Shown in pieces: positions 44,629 to 55,792 of a stretch of 64,000 nt of DNA. Positions within the stretch are counted from its first letter, which is position 1, and each line of letters starts with the position of its first letter. Below the pieces are notes generated by a model. That model saw only the letters and a list, made by a program, of their open reading frames with translations, searched no databases and was not told where the DNA came from. This stretch comes from Jaltomata sinuosa (lineage: Eukaryota > Streptophyta > Magnoliopsida > Solanales > Solanaceae): assembly GCA_003996215.1 (NCBI GenBank), contig QJPP01003477.1, positions 1-64,000 of the forward strand, read 5' to 3'. The position numbers and the translations under genes were made by a program.

Positions 44629-46024
44629 CATAGATTGGACCACTAAAATTTTACCTTTTTCTAAGTCAATCGAGTCAAAGGGGCATCAATGAAAGAAAAG
44701 CCTTCCACAAACCTCCTGTAGTAACCAGCCAAACCTAAGAAGCTCCTAATATCAAACAGAGAGGTGGGTCTAGGCCACTTCTTTACTGCCTCGATCTTTT
44801 GAGAATCAACTCGAATACTATCTCTAGTCACAATGTGACCCAGAAAAGCAACAGACTGCATCCAGAACTCACACTTGCTAAACTTAGCATATAATTGCCG
44901 ATCCTTGAGAGTCTCAACGCCACTCTCAAATGGTCCGCATGCTCTTCCTCACTCCAAGAATAGATAATAATATCATCAATGAAAATAATCACAAACATAT
45001 CCAAATACTACTTGAGCACACGGTTCATCAAATCCATAAAAGCTGCGAGAGCATTCATTAGGCCAAAAGACATCACAAGAAATTCATAATGACCATACCA
45101 AGTCCTGAAGGCAATCTTCAGAATATCACACTCTCGAACACAAAGTTGATGATAACCGGATATAAGATCAATTTTGGAAAAGAAACTAGCACCCTGAATC
45201 TGATCGAACAAGTCATCAATTCTAGGGATGGGATACTTAATCTTGTTTGTGACCTTGTTCAATTGACGGTAGTCAATACACATTCTGAGGGAACCATCTT
45301 TCTTCTGCACAAACAAAACTGGGGTAACCCATATAGAAATGCTAGGCATGATGAAACCCTTATCAAGAAGATCCTTCAACTGATCCTTTAACTCTTTAAG
45401 CTCTGCGAGAGCCATTCTATAAGGAAGGATAGAGATGGGATTCGTATCTGGAAGAAGATCTATTGCAAATTCGATCTCCCATTTGGGAGGGACTCCAGAC
45501 AAATCTTCGGGAAACACTTCTGGGAACTTATTCACAACAAGAAAAAACTGAGAAGATGGGGTTTCAGACTCCGTGTCCATAACCCAAACTATATCATAAA
45601 CATAACCTTTTGAAATAATCTTCCTAGCCTTAAAATAAGATATAAAATGACCTTTCGAGGATGGGGGACTACCTTGCCATTCTAAGATGGGTTCAGTTAG
45701 AAACTTGAAACTAACAACTAGAGTATGACAATCCACCAAAGCATAACAAACATACAACCAATCCATACCAAGAATAACATCAAAATCAGTCACCTCCAAC
45801 TCTACTAAATTTGCTGAAGTGACTCTATGAAGGACTGAGATAGGGCAATTTTGGTAGATTATTTTTTCTAGGACTGACTCACCAACAGGAGTAGACACAC
45901 AAAAGGGTTCTAAAAGAGATTCTGGATAAATTTTGAATTTGCATGCTACATAAGGGGTCACAAAAGATAGGGATGCACTGGGGTCCAACAAAGCATATAA
46001 ATCAAGAGAGAAGACTTTGAACAT
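44629..46024 (-). pseudogene. Gypsy B protease and reverse transcriptase, decayed
   Basis: The frame 46024-45008 reads leftward through the protease [18 protein letters not shown] and [11 protein letters not shown], then [22 protein letters not shown], a [16 protein letters not shown] block, [14 protein letters not shown] and [12 protein letters not shown] stop follows VLK, then [14 protein letters not shown] (active-site DD kept), a shift, and from 44861 [31 protein letters not shown] and APLTRLT. The sequence ends at the start of RNase H where element C sits. Confidence 0.85.
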
Positions 46025-47199
46025 ACCCGTGAAAATGTCTGGGGAACTCTCCTAGTCTTGACGAGAGGACATGGCATAAAGGCAGTTCTGGCGCTGACCA
46101 CAAGAACTAAAAGCTGTGCCTTGCTGGGCTGGTCGAACTCCTGGGGCTGCTGGAGTAGACTGAGCCCTACTACTTCCCTTCACCTTCTTAGCCAAAGGGA
46201 AATCTCTAATCATTTGTCCAACCTATCCACATCCAAAGCATGCACCTGTTCCCAAACGACACTCTCCCGGGTGATTCTTCCCACACTTGCTGCAAATAGG
46301 GTGGAAAGATCCCTTAGCAACACTCCCCTGAGACTGCGAATAGGAACCAGATCCTATACCAGTCTAATCATGATGACACCTCAGGTCCTGGGTAGGAGCA
46401 CTAACAGAAGACTGAATGGGTCCTGATGACTTCTTCTGAAACGAGGATCGATGTCTGCCACCAAACCTCTGATGGCCAAAACTTGAACCCTCAGATCTAA
46501 CCCTCTTGTTCTCCCTAGCCATCTCCCTAAGCTTGTCTCCTTCGATCTGGTGAGCATGGGTCATGAGTCTGGAAATATTCATATCACTCAAAAACATAGC
46601 AGACCTACACTCCTTCTTCACCATATCTGAAACCCCATAGATAAATTTACTCATCTGATCATGTGGGTCCGCTACCATAGCAGGAGTGTATCTGGAGAGC
46701 TGAGTGAACCTCAAATTGTACTCCTAGACTGTTATGTATCCCTATCTCAAGTTCACAAACTCCTCGACCTTCGCTTACCTTAACTCCCTTGGGAAGAACC
46801 AGTCACGGAAAGCCCTTTCAAAACACTCCCAAGTCATAAGGACTTCGTCCCTAGCCCTAGTTTCCTTCCATTGCATGAACCAAATATGAGCTACATCCTT
46901 TAGTTGATAGGATGATAACTCAACACTATCAACCCCAGCCACTTGCATCACATCAAATATTTTCATCACCTCATAAACAAAGTTTAGTGGTTCTTCATTC
47001 ACTTTCGAACCCCAGACTCCGGTGGGTTCATACGGATAAAGTCACGAACTCATATATGAGCCGGCTGGTTGGCTTGAGTAGCCATGGTCTGGGCTAGCAT
47101 ATGGATGGCATTCTTGAATTCCTCATTTGTGACCTCGAGGGCCAGAACTGGAGGAGCAGCATTTCGAGTAGCTCGGTGAGGCATAGCACATCGAGGCAT
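46025..47199 (-). pseudogene. Gypsy B gag, decayed
   Basis: Minus-strand ATG at 47199 (MPRCAMPHRATR). Gag core with YQLKDVAHIWFMQW and CFERAFRDWFFPREL, then RFTQLSRYTPAMVADPHD and KFIYGVSDMVKKECR after frameshifts. A CSKCGKNHPGEC-like knuckle and a second CFGCG lie near 46230-46300. Stops occur at about 47049, 46773 and 46362. Confidence 0.8.
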
Positions 47200-47389
47200 A
47201 ATTTGAAATGTACAAGGGAAGTATTAGTATTACAAGGCATAATCGAATCATAATTTGCACGATATAATCATGAAAGGAGTGAAGTTTTTCTAAAACATCT
47301 CATAGCTTCTCTATCATAAGTATGGCGCGCTTCACACACATGAAAGAGATTCTACTTGATGCGGCTTTTGGACATCCTAGGACTTTTGA

Positions 47390-47412
47390 ACCTGAGGCTC
47401 TGATAACAAGTT
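47390..47412 (-). other. Gypsy B primer-binding site
   Basis: Minus strand TTGTTATCAGAGCCTCAGG next to the LTR resembles the tRNA-Met class TGGTATCAGAGC. Confidence 0.65.
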
Positions 47413-49487
47413 TGTCACGCCCCGAGGCTACCCCCTGGATGTACCATGGGACCCGGGACCATGAGTGTCCCAAGTTAACCCTTGGTCATAGCATAACTCA
47501 GGCATATCAAGTAAGTATAGCAGAAGCATAAAAAGACTAGATAGCTTAATCCATAAGAAAAATCAAGATGAACATAATTCAAAGAAGATCCGAATACTGT
47601 CTATGTCTGAAAAGCCTCTACACATGACATAAGGAGTTACTAGGACAAGACCCTAGCTAACTCAAAGTACAGAAGTAAATAACTAAAAACTAGCTAGAAT
47701 AATAACTAGCCCTCGAACAATGAGGACTCACCAACACTGACTGAAAATGGCCTGCGGTCTCTAGCCATGTGCCTAAGGGAGGGAACCTGAATCTGCATCA
47801 TCAGGAGGATGCCACACGAAATATGCGTCAGTACTATAGGATATACCGAGTATGTGAGATATGCATGATCATGATAAAACATGATTGAAATGAGTTTGTA
47901 CATATATAAATAAATATCAAGATATAAGGCATAAAAACGTGAAATAAAGTCAAGATTCATAGTAGAGTATCATGTAATTTATTAGCTTAAAAATAAACAT
48001 GCGGGAGTTTCTCTTAACTGACATAAACCATGCTGAGCTACATAAAGTCCAGTGTCATGCACCCACACTGAAAAAGGTTGTCCTAATCGGCCAAAATTAG
48101 AACCATGTCATAAGGATCCTTTCATAAGCTATGGAGGGCAACCTACGGTGGCAACGTAGTTTTGGACTTGGTTTATCTAGAACCCTCATCACTTGGTGCT
48201 AAATACTACTCCCAAAATATATAACATAAGGCTCACATACATGTGACATATCTAGATGTCAAGCTTGTTCATAAACATGTTCATAACCCGGATATTCATA
48301 CTACTCACTAATCTTGGTTTAGAAAATAATTTATGAGCATTGATGGCACATCGAGTGTCCTGCATTGCATAATAGTTCATAACTTGAAAACTTGCATGAC
48401 TCTAGTTTAATTTCATAATAACATATATTTTCATAGAACATAGGAACTAGACATGCACTTGCTTTAAATCTATGAAAAATATGCTATCAAATACCAAATT
48501 TTCTTAAATCAATTCATGCATGTAGGATTTACCATAATTAGCCTTCAATTCATAAAATAGGAGTTCACATGTAAAAACTCATGCAATTTAATATAGATTT
48601 CATAATAGAATCATGAGAAGATAATTTATAGCAAACCCCATAAGAATTGGGTAAGAACCCTAATTTGAAAGTTCATGAAATCAACATAAAAATTGGGGGT
48701 TTTGGGCACAAGGGTGGAAGGAACCCATTATTGATTACCCACATACCTTAATTGAAGCTAACCCACTTGAAATTGAAAAGAAAGGAGACTTGAATTTGGA
48801 GCTTGAGACTTGGGGATTGAAGAGGTTCTTTTCCCTTTTTGGAAGATCAATGAGGTAATGAGAAGGGACTTAGGTTAATAGGTGTAGAAACCCTATTAAA
48901 AGTAGCCAAAATGAGCTCACTTAGGAGTTAAAAGGGTGGGTAATTATAAAAATACCCCTGGGATTTAACTAAGAAAAGATGATAAAAGGGGTCGGCTTTA
49001 GGAATCATGGGTCGGTTCCACGGGTCATAGTTTGAACCATGACTCGTGGTTCCTGGACAAATGATTAGACTACTGAAGACATTCTACGGGTCAACAAGAT
49101 GGACCCCTAGAATGGATTATGATTTGTAGATCCAATTCTTCATTCTTAAGAGATTTGGCAGGCCTCTGATCAGGTTCCATGAGTCAATAAGACGGATCCG
49201 TAAGTCAAACTATGGTTCGTCATCTTGACTCGTGGTTCCTGGGAATCAGTCAGTCCTCAGGTCTGGTTCCACGAGTTGACAGAATGGGGCATAGATTGAA
49301 CTACGGTCTGTAGAACTAACTCATGGTTCTCAGACCAGAGATTGATCCTGCCAGACTAAAACTATGGATCCACTCCACGACTCGTGGTTCAAGCCACGGT
49401 CCGTGGTTTGGACCCATCATTTATGGAAAGTTCAGAATTTTTAGATTTCTTAAGTTTAAAAGATGGATTGAATTTTGGGGTGTTACA
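47413..49487 (-). repeat. Gypsy B right LTR (its 5' LTR)
   Basis: 2,075 bp partner of 33619-35735, with the same word cluster at 49000-49420. No genes; short frames at 47706-47960 and 49323-49511 mirror frames in the other LTR. Confidence 0.85.
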
Positions 49488-49492
49488 AGCAA

Positions 49493-50240
49493 CATGTGGA
49501 CCAGGGGATGACCCAACTTGCTCCATTTAGGGATAACCCATTTTCACCAGCTTGCTCCATTTGGGGCTATGATCATGCCTACCAAGCCTGACAGAGTCCA
49601 TAGGTTTGTTTGGGGATTGCGAATAGAGTTTAACAGACAACTGAGATATTGGTTGCTAGTGGTCGATCATTTTGGGCTATTGCAGACTATGCCCATACCA
49701 TAGAGTATTTGCATCATCATGAGTCCAGGGCCAGAGATAAGAGGCCTTGACATCAAGGTAGCTATAGTGGTTCTCATCACGGCAGTAGGGGTTCAGGCCA
49801 GCGGGGCCAAGGTTATCAGCCACAACAGCACTAGGGTTAGTCTGGTCGACCGTTCAGGCTTCACTTCAGTCTTCTGGTAGTTCTCAGCTTGATCAGGGTC
49901 AGAGTAGCCAGCATAGTCACCATGGTCAGTCTTTGAGGGGTGCAACTTCTAGGGCATTGGGCCGTGGTGGCCACACAAGTTCAGCTGGTCCATCTCGACA
50001 GGGTGGGCCATCAGGGCCTTGCTATAAATGTGGTGTTAGCAGTCACTATGCCAGAGAGTACCCCCATCAGGGTACAACTTGCTATGAGTGTGAGGTTAGT
50101 GGACATTTTGCTAGAGATTTCCCCCAGTAGGGTACAGTTTTTCCAGCTCAGCCCATTCATGTAGTTCATCCACTAGCTAGAGGATGTGGTGGTCAAGATA
50201 CGGGTGGTGCCCCATAAGGCAGGATTGGTGGTAGGGATGG
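49493..50240 (+). pseudogene. Gypsy A gag, 3' part with two damaged zinc knuckles
   Basis: Continues the frame left at 33618: VDQGMTQLAPF, then a shift and a Gly/Gln/Ser-rich stretch. Two nucleocapsid knuckles follow: CYKCGVSSHYAREY and CYECEVSGHFARDF. In each the last cysteine of C-C-H-C is replaced (Tyr, Phe). A stop follows FPQ. Confidence 0.75.
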
Positions 50241-52330
50241 CGGTCCATCATTTAGTGGTCATCATCAGTTTTATGCCATACCTGGGAGATTGGAGGCAGA
50301 GGCTTCGGATGTTGTGATCACAAGTACAATTTCTGTATGCCATCGACTAGCTTATGATTTATTTGATCCTGGATCCACTTGCTCGTATGTTTTTGCCTAC
50401 TATTTGCCTTTTTTGGGTTTGACTAGTGAGCCGTTATCGGTGCCTCTATATGTTTTGACCCCAGTAGGAGATTCTTTAGTAGTGGATTAGATTGTGAGGT
50501 CTTGTATGATTTTTGTTGGTGATTTGGAGACTTAGGGTGATTTGATGATTCTTGATACGTTAGACTTTAATGTGATTTTGGGCATGGAATGGTTATCCTC
50601 TTACCATGAAGTTTTGGATTGCTATGCAAAGACCATTACCATAGCTGTGCCTCGCGTATCCCTGGTTGTGTGGAAAGGTTCAGTCAATCGTGCACCATCT
50701 GGGATCATCTCTTGTCTTTGAGCTAGGAAGTTGATTTCTCACGGGTGTTTGGTTTATCTAGAATATATCCGAGATGCTAGTGCTGATCCTTATTCCCCTG
50801 AGTAAGTTCCTATGGTTGAGATTTCCTAGATATGTTCCCCACCGACCTGCCTAGCCTCCCACCTGAGAGAGATATTGATTTCCCTATTGAGTTAGAGCCG
50901 GGCACCAGGCCCACTTCCATTTCTCCTTACCGTATGGCTCCAGCTGAGTTGAGGGAGCTTAAGGAGCAACTCCAGGACTTGTTAGCTAAGGGTTTTATTA
51001 GGCCGAGTGTGTCTCCTTGGGGTTCTTCTATTCTGTTTGAGGAGAAGAAAGATGGGTTGATGCAGATGTGTATTGATTATCGACAGCTGAATAAGGTGTC
51101 TGTGAGGAATGAGTATCCGATGTTACGTATAGATGATTTGTTTGATTAGCTTCAGGATTCAACCATGTTTTCAAAGATAGATTTTAGGTCAGGCTACCAC
51201 TAGTTGAGGATTAGGGTGGAGGACATCCCTAAGACAACATTCAGGACATGTTATACCGACTATGAGTTCCTAGTGATGTCTTTGGGTTGACTAATGCCCC
51301 CACAACTTTCATGGATTTGATGCATAGGGTGCTTAACCCGTATCTGAACTCATTTGTGATAGTTTTCATAGATAAAATCTTGATATACTTACAGAGTAGA
51401 GATGAGCATGAGCAGCACTTGAGAATTATACTCCAGACTTTGAGAGATCATCGACTTTATGCCAAGTTCTCAAAGTGTGAGTTTGGCTTGAGTCAGTTAC
51501 ATTCCTAGGACACGTGGTGTCTAAGGATGGGATTAGAGTAGACTGGGGAAAGATATCAACAGTTTGTGATTGGCCTAGACTACTACTCCTACTGAGGTTC
51601 ACAGCTTTGTTGAGTTAGCAGGGTACTATAGATGGTTCATTGAGGGATTTTATTCTATCGCAGCACCCTTGACTATGCTGACTAGGAAAGATGTTTCATT
51701 TTAGTGGTCGTATCAGTGCAAGGATAGCTTTCAGAGGCTTAAGGCCTTATTGACTTCAACTCTAGTATTGACCTTGCCGGTCAAGGGTCAGAGTTTCTTC
51801 GTATATTATGACACTTTTGGGGTTAGTCTTGGTTGTGTGTTGACGCAATAGGGTCATGTGATAACATATGTGTTGAGGCAGCTAAAGATCCACGAGTGAA
51901 ACTGCCCCACTTATGACTTGGAGTTGGTAGTGGTAGTTTTCACGCTCAAGATCTGGAGGCACTACTTATATAGGGTTCACTGCTAGATATTCACTGATCA
52001 CCATAGTCTTCAGTACATCACGAGTAAGTGAGAGCTGAACTCGAGCTAGAGGAGATGGATTGAGTTACTGAAGGACTATGATTTCACTATTTTGTACCAT
52101 CTAGGCAAAACAAACGCGGTAGCAGATGCCTTGAGTCAGAAGGCAGTGAGTATGGGTTGCCTAGCTTCACTTTCAGTTTTTGAGCGACGGTTGGCCATGG
52201 ACATCCAGTCCTTGGCTAACCATTTGATTAGGCTTGACTTAATGGATCCGAGTATGATTCTCGCCAGTGTTGAGTTTCGTTCTACCTTGGTTGATCAGAT
52301 TCAGAGCCATCAGTTTAAGGATTAGCAGTT
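50241..52330 (+). pseudogene. Gypsy A protease, reverse transcriptase and RNase H, decayed
   Basis: Protease YDLFDPGSTCSYVFAYYLPF and DFNVILGMEWL. RT: a [20 protein letters not shown] block, [30 protein letters not shown] and FLVMSFG. The active site reads [11 protein letters not shown], where the second catalytic Asp is replaced by Lys. After several stops come the KFSKCEFGL block, RNase H fragments and YHLGKTNAVADALSQK. Most stops lie where CAG or CGA is usual. No functional product is possible. Confidence 0.8.
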
Positions 52331-53690
52331 ATGTGACCTTCATGATTAGGTTATTCAGGGTGAGGGCAGTTGGGCTACTCTAGATTCAGATAGGGTTCTT
52401 AGGTTTGATAGTCGACTTTGTGTTTTGAGAGTTGGGGATCTGATTCAGTTGATTCTTCGAGAAGCACATTATTCTAGGTATTCTATCCATCCCGGTGAAG
52501 TAAGATGTATAAAGATTTGAGGCAGCTTTACTGGTGGAGTGGTATGAAGCGACACACAGTAGAGTTTGTATCTCGGTGCTTAAACTATCAACAGGTGAAG
52601 TTCGAGCACATGAGACATGGTGGTTTGATGCAGCGGTTTCCCATTCTTGAGTGGAAGTGGGATCACTATGGACTTCGTAGTTAGATTGCCTCGTATTTAC
52701 AGGGGTTTCAACTCTCTTTGGGTGATTATGGATTCGATGACTAAGTCAACATACTTCTTGCCGGTTCAGACTACTTATAGTGTGGAGAGGTTAACTCATA
52801 TTTACCTTAGTGAGGTTGTTCGGTTGTTCGGTTGCACGAGGTCCCAACTTCTATCAATTTAGACTGTGGCACTCAGTTCACATCTCAGTTTTGGAGAGCT
52901 ATTCAGCAATATTTGGGTACAGAGGTTCAACTTAGTACTGCATTCCACCCTCAGATAGATGGCCAATTCGAGAGGACTATTTAGGTCCTGGAGGACATGC
53001 TTCAGGCCTGTGTTCTTGACTTTGGAGGTTCTTGGGATCAGTTTGTGACCTTGTCCAAGTTTGTTTATAATAATAGTTTTTACTCGAGTATTGGCATGAC
53101 ATATTTTGAGGCATTGTAGATCGCCGGTTGGTTGGTTTGATGGGTTGGAGTATAGGATAGACTTCGAGTAGCTCAGGGTAGGTAAAAGAGCTATGCTGAT
53201 CATAGACTTTGCGCCTTAGAGTTCAGTGTTGGTGATTTAGTGTTCCTCCGTGTATTGCTCATGAAAGGCGTGATGATATTTGGTAGGCAGGGCAATCTTA
53301 GTCCCAGGTACATTGGGCCATTTGAGATTCTTTAGAGGGTTGGTAGTGTTGCCTACATGTTAGCCTTGCCTTCGATGTTTTTCAGCATGCATCCTGTATT
53401 TCATGTGTCGATGTTGAGACAGTATATTCCAGATGAGCCTCATGTGTTGCAATGGGACTCAGTTTAGTTGGATGAGAGTTTGGCCTTTGTTGAGGAGCTG
53501 GTAGCTATTTTGGCTAGAGATGTCAGGAGGTTGATATCTAGGGAGATTCTGGTTGTGAAAGTTCATTGGAGTCACCATTTAGTTGAGGAGGCTGCCTAGG
53601 AGACCGATAGAGAGATGTGGGCTCAGTATTCGCAGCTGTTTGAGCCTTCAGGTACTCCCTTCTTCTTGACTTTCAAGGTAAAAGTCCTTT
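52331..53690 (+). pseudogene. Gypsy A integrase and chromodomain-like end, decayed
   Basis: Fragments in order: LILREAHYSRYSIHPG (zinc region), GITMDFVVRLPRIYRGFNSLWVI (core start) and VERLTHIYLSEVVRLFG, with later core fragments and a C-terminal HPVFHVSML block. KVHWSHHLVEEAA marks the chromodomain-like end, and EMWAQYSQLFEPSGTPFF closes the frame. Many stops and shifts. Confidence 0.75.
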
Positions 53691-53704
53691 TTAGTAGTGG
53701 ATGA

Positions 53705-54466
53705 TGTAATAACCCTTCTGGTCATTTTTGCATTTATGCTTTTCTTGTACTGATAGAGCTTGCCTGTAGTGGCCTAAAGTCATTTATGGATTACTAGGAC
53801 CGGTGGTTCGGTGCCCTGTCCATTTGTTTGGTCATTATGGTCGTTTCTCTATTTTAGAGCCTTAACTTAGCATGTCATTGACTTTAGTCAATATTCTTGG
53901 TAAAGGCACTCAGAATTGGATTCTGATAGTTCCATTAGCTTCAGAGCATGGATTTTAGTCTGGGTGGACCCTTGGTCGGGGTCTGGGAGCTTTTGGTTTG
54001 ATTTTGTGTGAGTTTCTGTGTTTTCTAGCCTGTTAAACTTGGAAGTTTGACTTGGGTCAACATTTGGAGAAGACAGCCTCGGATGAAATTCTGTCAGGGC
54101 TGTTTGTTCCAGAATGTCGACTTTAGGCTAGAGGGACCATTGGTTTAGGTCTTGAGGCTTCCCGACTCATTTTTGGGTATTGAGTTCCATTTTGGCTTAA
54201 GGTTGGTTTATGGGTGTTGGGCCTATTTTTCATGAAACCAACCTCCATTGGTTTTTCAATTTGTCTTGTTATGTCTGAAATGCTATTTCTGGTACGTTAG
54301 CATAGTTTGTTTGCATATGCGGAGTCCTGGATGAGCCCTGTAGGCCCACTCAAAGTCTTTTTCCCTCTTAGTTTCTCCTGTTGGCAGTTGCTGGTACAAG
54401 CCTCAGGCCTAAATTGTAAACCCGAGGACCTTTCACACGACCACGATGAAGGTTTTGTGGACCTGG
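53705..54466 (+). repeat. Gypsy A right (3') LTR, interrupted by element D
   Basis: Starts TGTAATAACCCTTC and follows the left LTR up to GTTTTGTGGACCTGG, the position equal to about 30488 there, inside the GATCGC word cluster. The remainder (from ACCTTTGTTC) should lie beyond element D. Confidence 0.85.
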
Positions 54467-55792
54467 TGATAAGTTAGTAATCTACCTACTTATTTAGATT
54501 CTAATCTTATGCTTTTGCTAGTATAAAGTGGATAAATAGTGCAATTTGAAACGAATTTACTTCTATTTTATAGGTTTCTGTGTTGTAGAAGTGTTTGAGA
54601 AAGATTCACGTGAAAACAAGTCAAATGGATCAAAAAGGAGCTGCTGGTCGCTGGCATTAAATTGGCCATCACGATCGCGAGAGTGAGGTCATGCAATCGA
54701 GATGCATTGGCAGAAACTCAAAGCCACGTGACCAAAAGAGTGGAGTCACACGACCTCGTGGAAGGAAATCATAGAACCTCGCTATCGCGAAGGTCGTACA
54801 TGCGACTGCGATTAAGGCATCATAACCTGCAGGACAGATTTGGAAATTCCCACTTTTAGAAAATCAAATCTGCATAAAAGACTTCTCAGCTATTTTGGGA
54901 TCTATCTTTGGCTATTTTCACAACTTTTGGCAAAGCTTGGAGAGCAAGTTCATCAACCAACACCATAGGAGTGAAGATTTGGATGCTCTTTGTTATAAAA
55001 TCTTTAGTTTCCATTCTTAAACTCTTGTTCTTAATTGCTATTTCATTGGTGTATTTGTTGAATTGAGATTTGGGTTTTGTATTAGAGATTATACTTTATT
55101 GGGCATTGAATTCATATCTAGATTTTGCTCTTGCGTGATTATTTAGGTCTTTTGAATCCTCCATGCTTGAATTTATGCTTAATGGTTGCAAACATTGACT
55201 TAACATACTAATTTGGGTTCTTACTTGAGATAGGATTTCCTTAAATTCGGGAAGGTTCAATAGTGGAGATTTGGGATTCCACTCTAGATTGAGGCTAGGA
55301 ATAGCTCAATTCACCAAAAACTCCCATCTAAGAGTTAGGGTTAGAAATAGGCTAATTGTTGGTTATTGCTCACTCGTGGTGTTTTGAGAGAACCCATGAG
55401 AATAGTTCCTTGATTTGTTGAAAGACAATTGAGCACACCTTTAGCCAAGATTACCCACATTACAATCGGGTACAAGTCTTGTGAATTGAATTCCCATTCC
55501 CAAGTCTCCCTTGTTTTCCTTGCTTGGTGAAAGCAAAGTGAAAGCCATTGATTAATCTATCTTTTATTTGATTTTCTTTTATCTTTTAGTCTAGTCTAAA
55601 ACCCCCCTTTTTCGATATATTTTCCCTTTTCATTATTTGAACTTCATTAAGTTGCTCTTATTCTTTATCAGCTCGATCGCGATTACATTGTTCTCTTTGG
55701 GTTCGACCCCGACATCCATTGGGAATTATAAATGTGTTTTGCTTAACGATCACCGATACCTTCTAATTGGAGAGTACGTTTGAGTGTTATCA
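54467..55792 (+). repeat. Element D LTR 1
   Basis: 1,326 bp. Contains a GATCGCG-type word cluster at 54660-54815 followed by CATAAAAG (54873-54880), a probable TATA-like box. The frame at 54662-54859 lies within the word cluster and is not a gene. Confidence 0.85.

Larger units (their letters stand above)
33619..49487 (-). mobile_element. Ty3/gypsy element B (chromodomain type), nested in A, minus strand
   Basis: LTRs 33619-35735 and 47413-49487 both run TGTCAYGCCCCGAGGC to TGTTACA on the + strand. The 5-bp target duplication AACAA (33614-33618) / AGCAA (49488-49492) has one mismatch, and removal restores the gag frame of A. The element reads leftward: primer site next to the right LTR, gag, protease, RT, then element C, then RNase H, integrase and chromodomain, and a purine tract next to the left LTR. 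Without C it is about 8.9 kb. Confidence 0.85.
29734..54466 (+). mobile_element. Ty3/gypsy element A (chromodomain type), visible part
   Basis: Left LTR 29734-33228, primer site, gag start at 33442, gag-pol continued at 49493-53690, right LTR from 53705 interrupted at 54466 by element D. Element B (33619-49487) lies inside gag. Domain order protease-RT-RNase H-integrase with a C-terminal chromodomain-like region and ~3.5 kb LTRs fits the Tekay/Del group. The TSD to the left would be within GCTTCC of the copia LTR. The coding region is full of stops. Confidence 0.8.
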
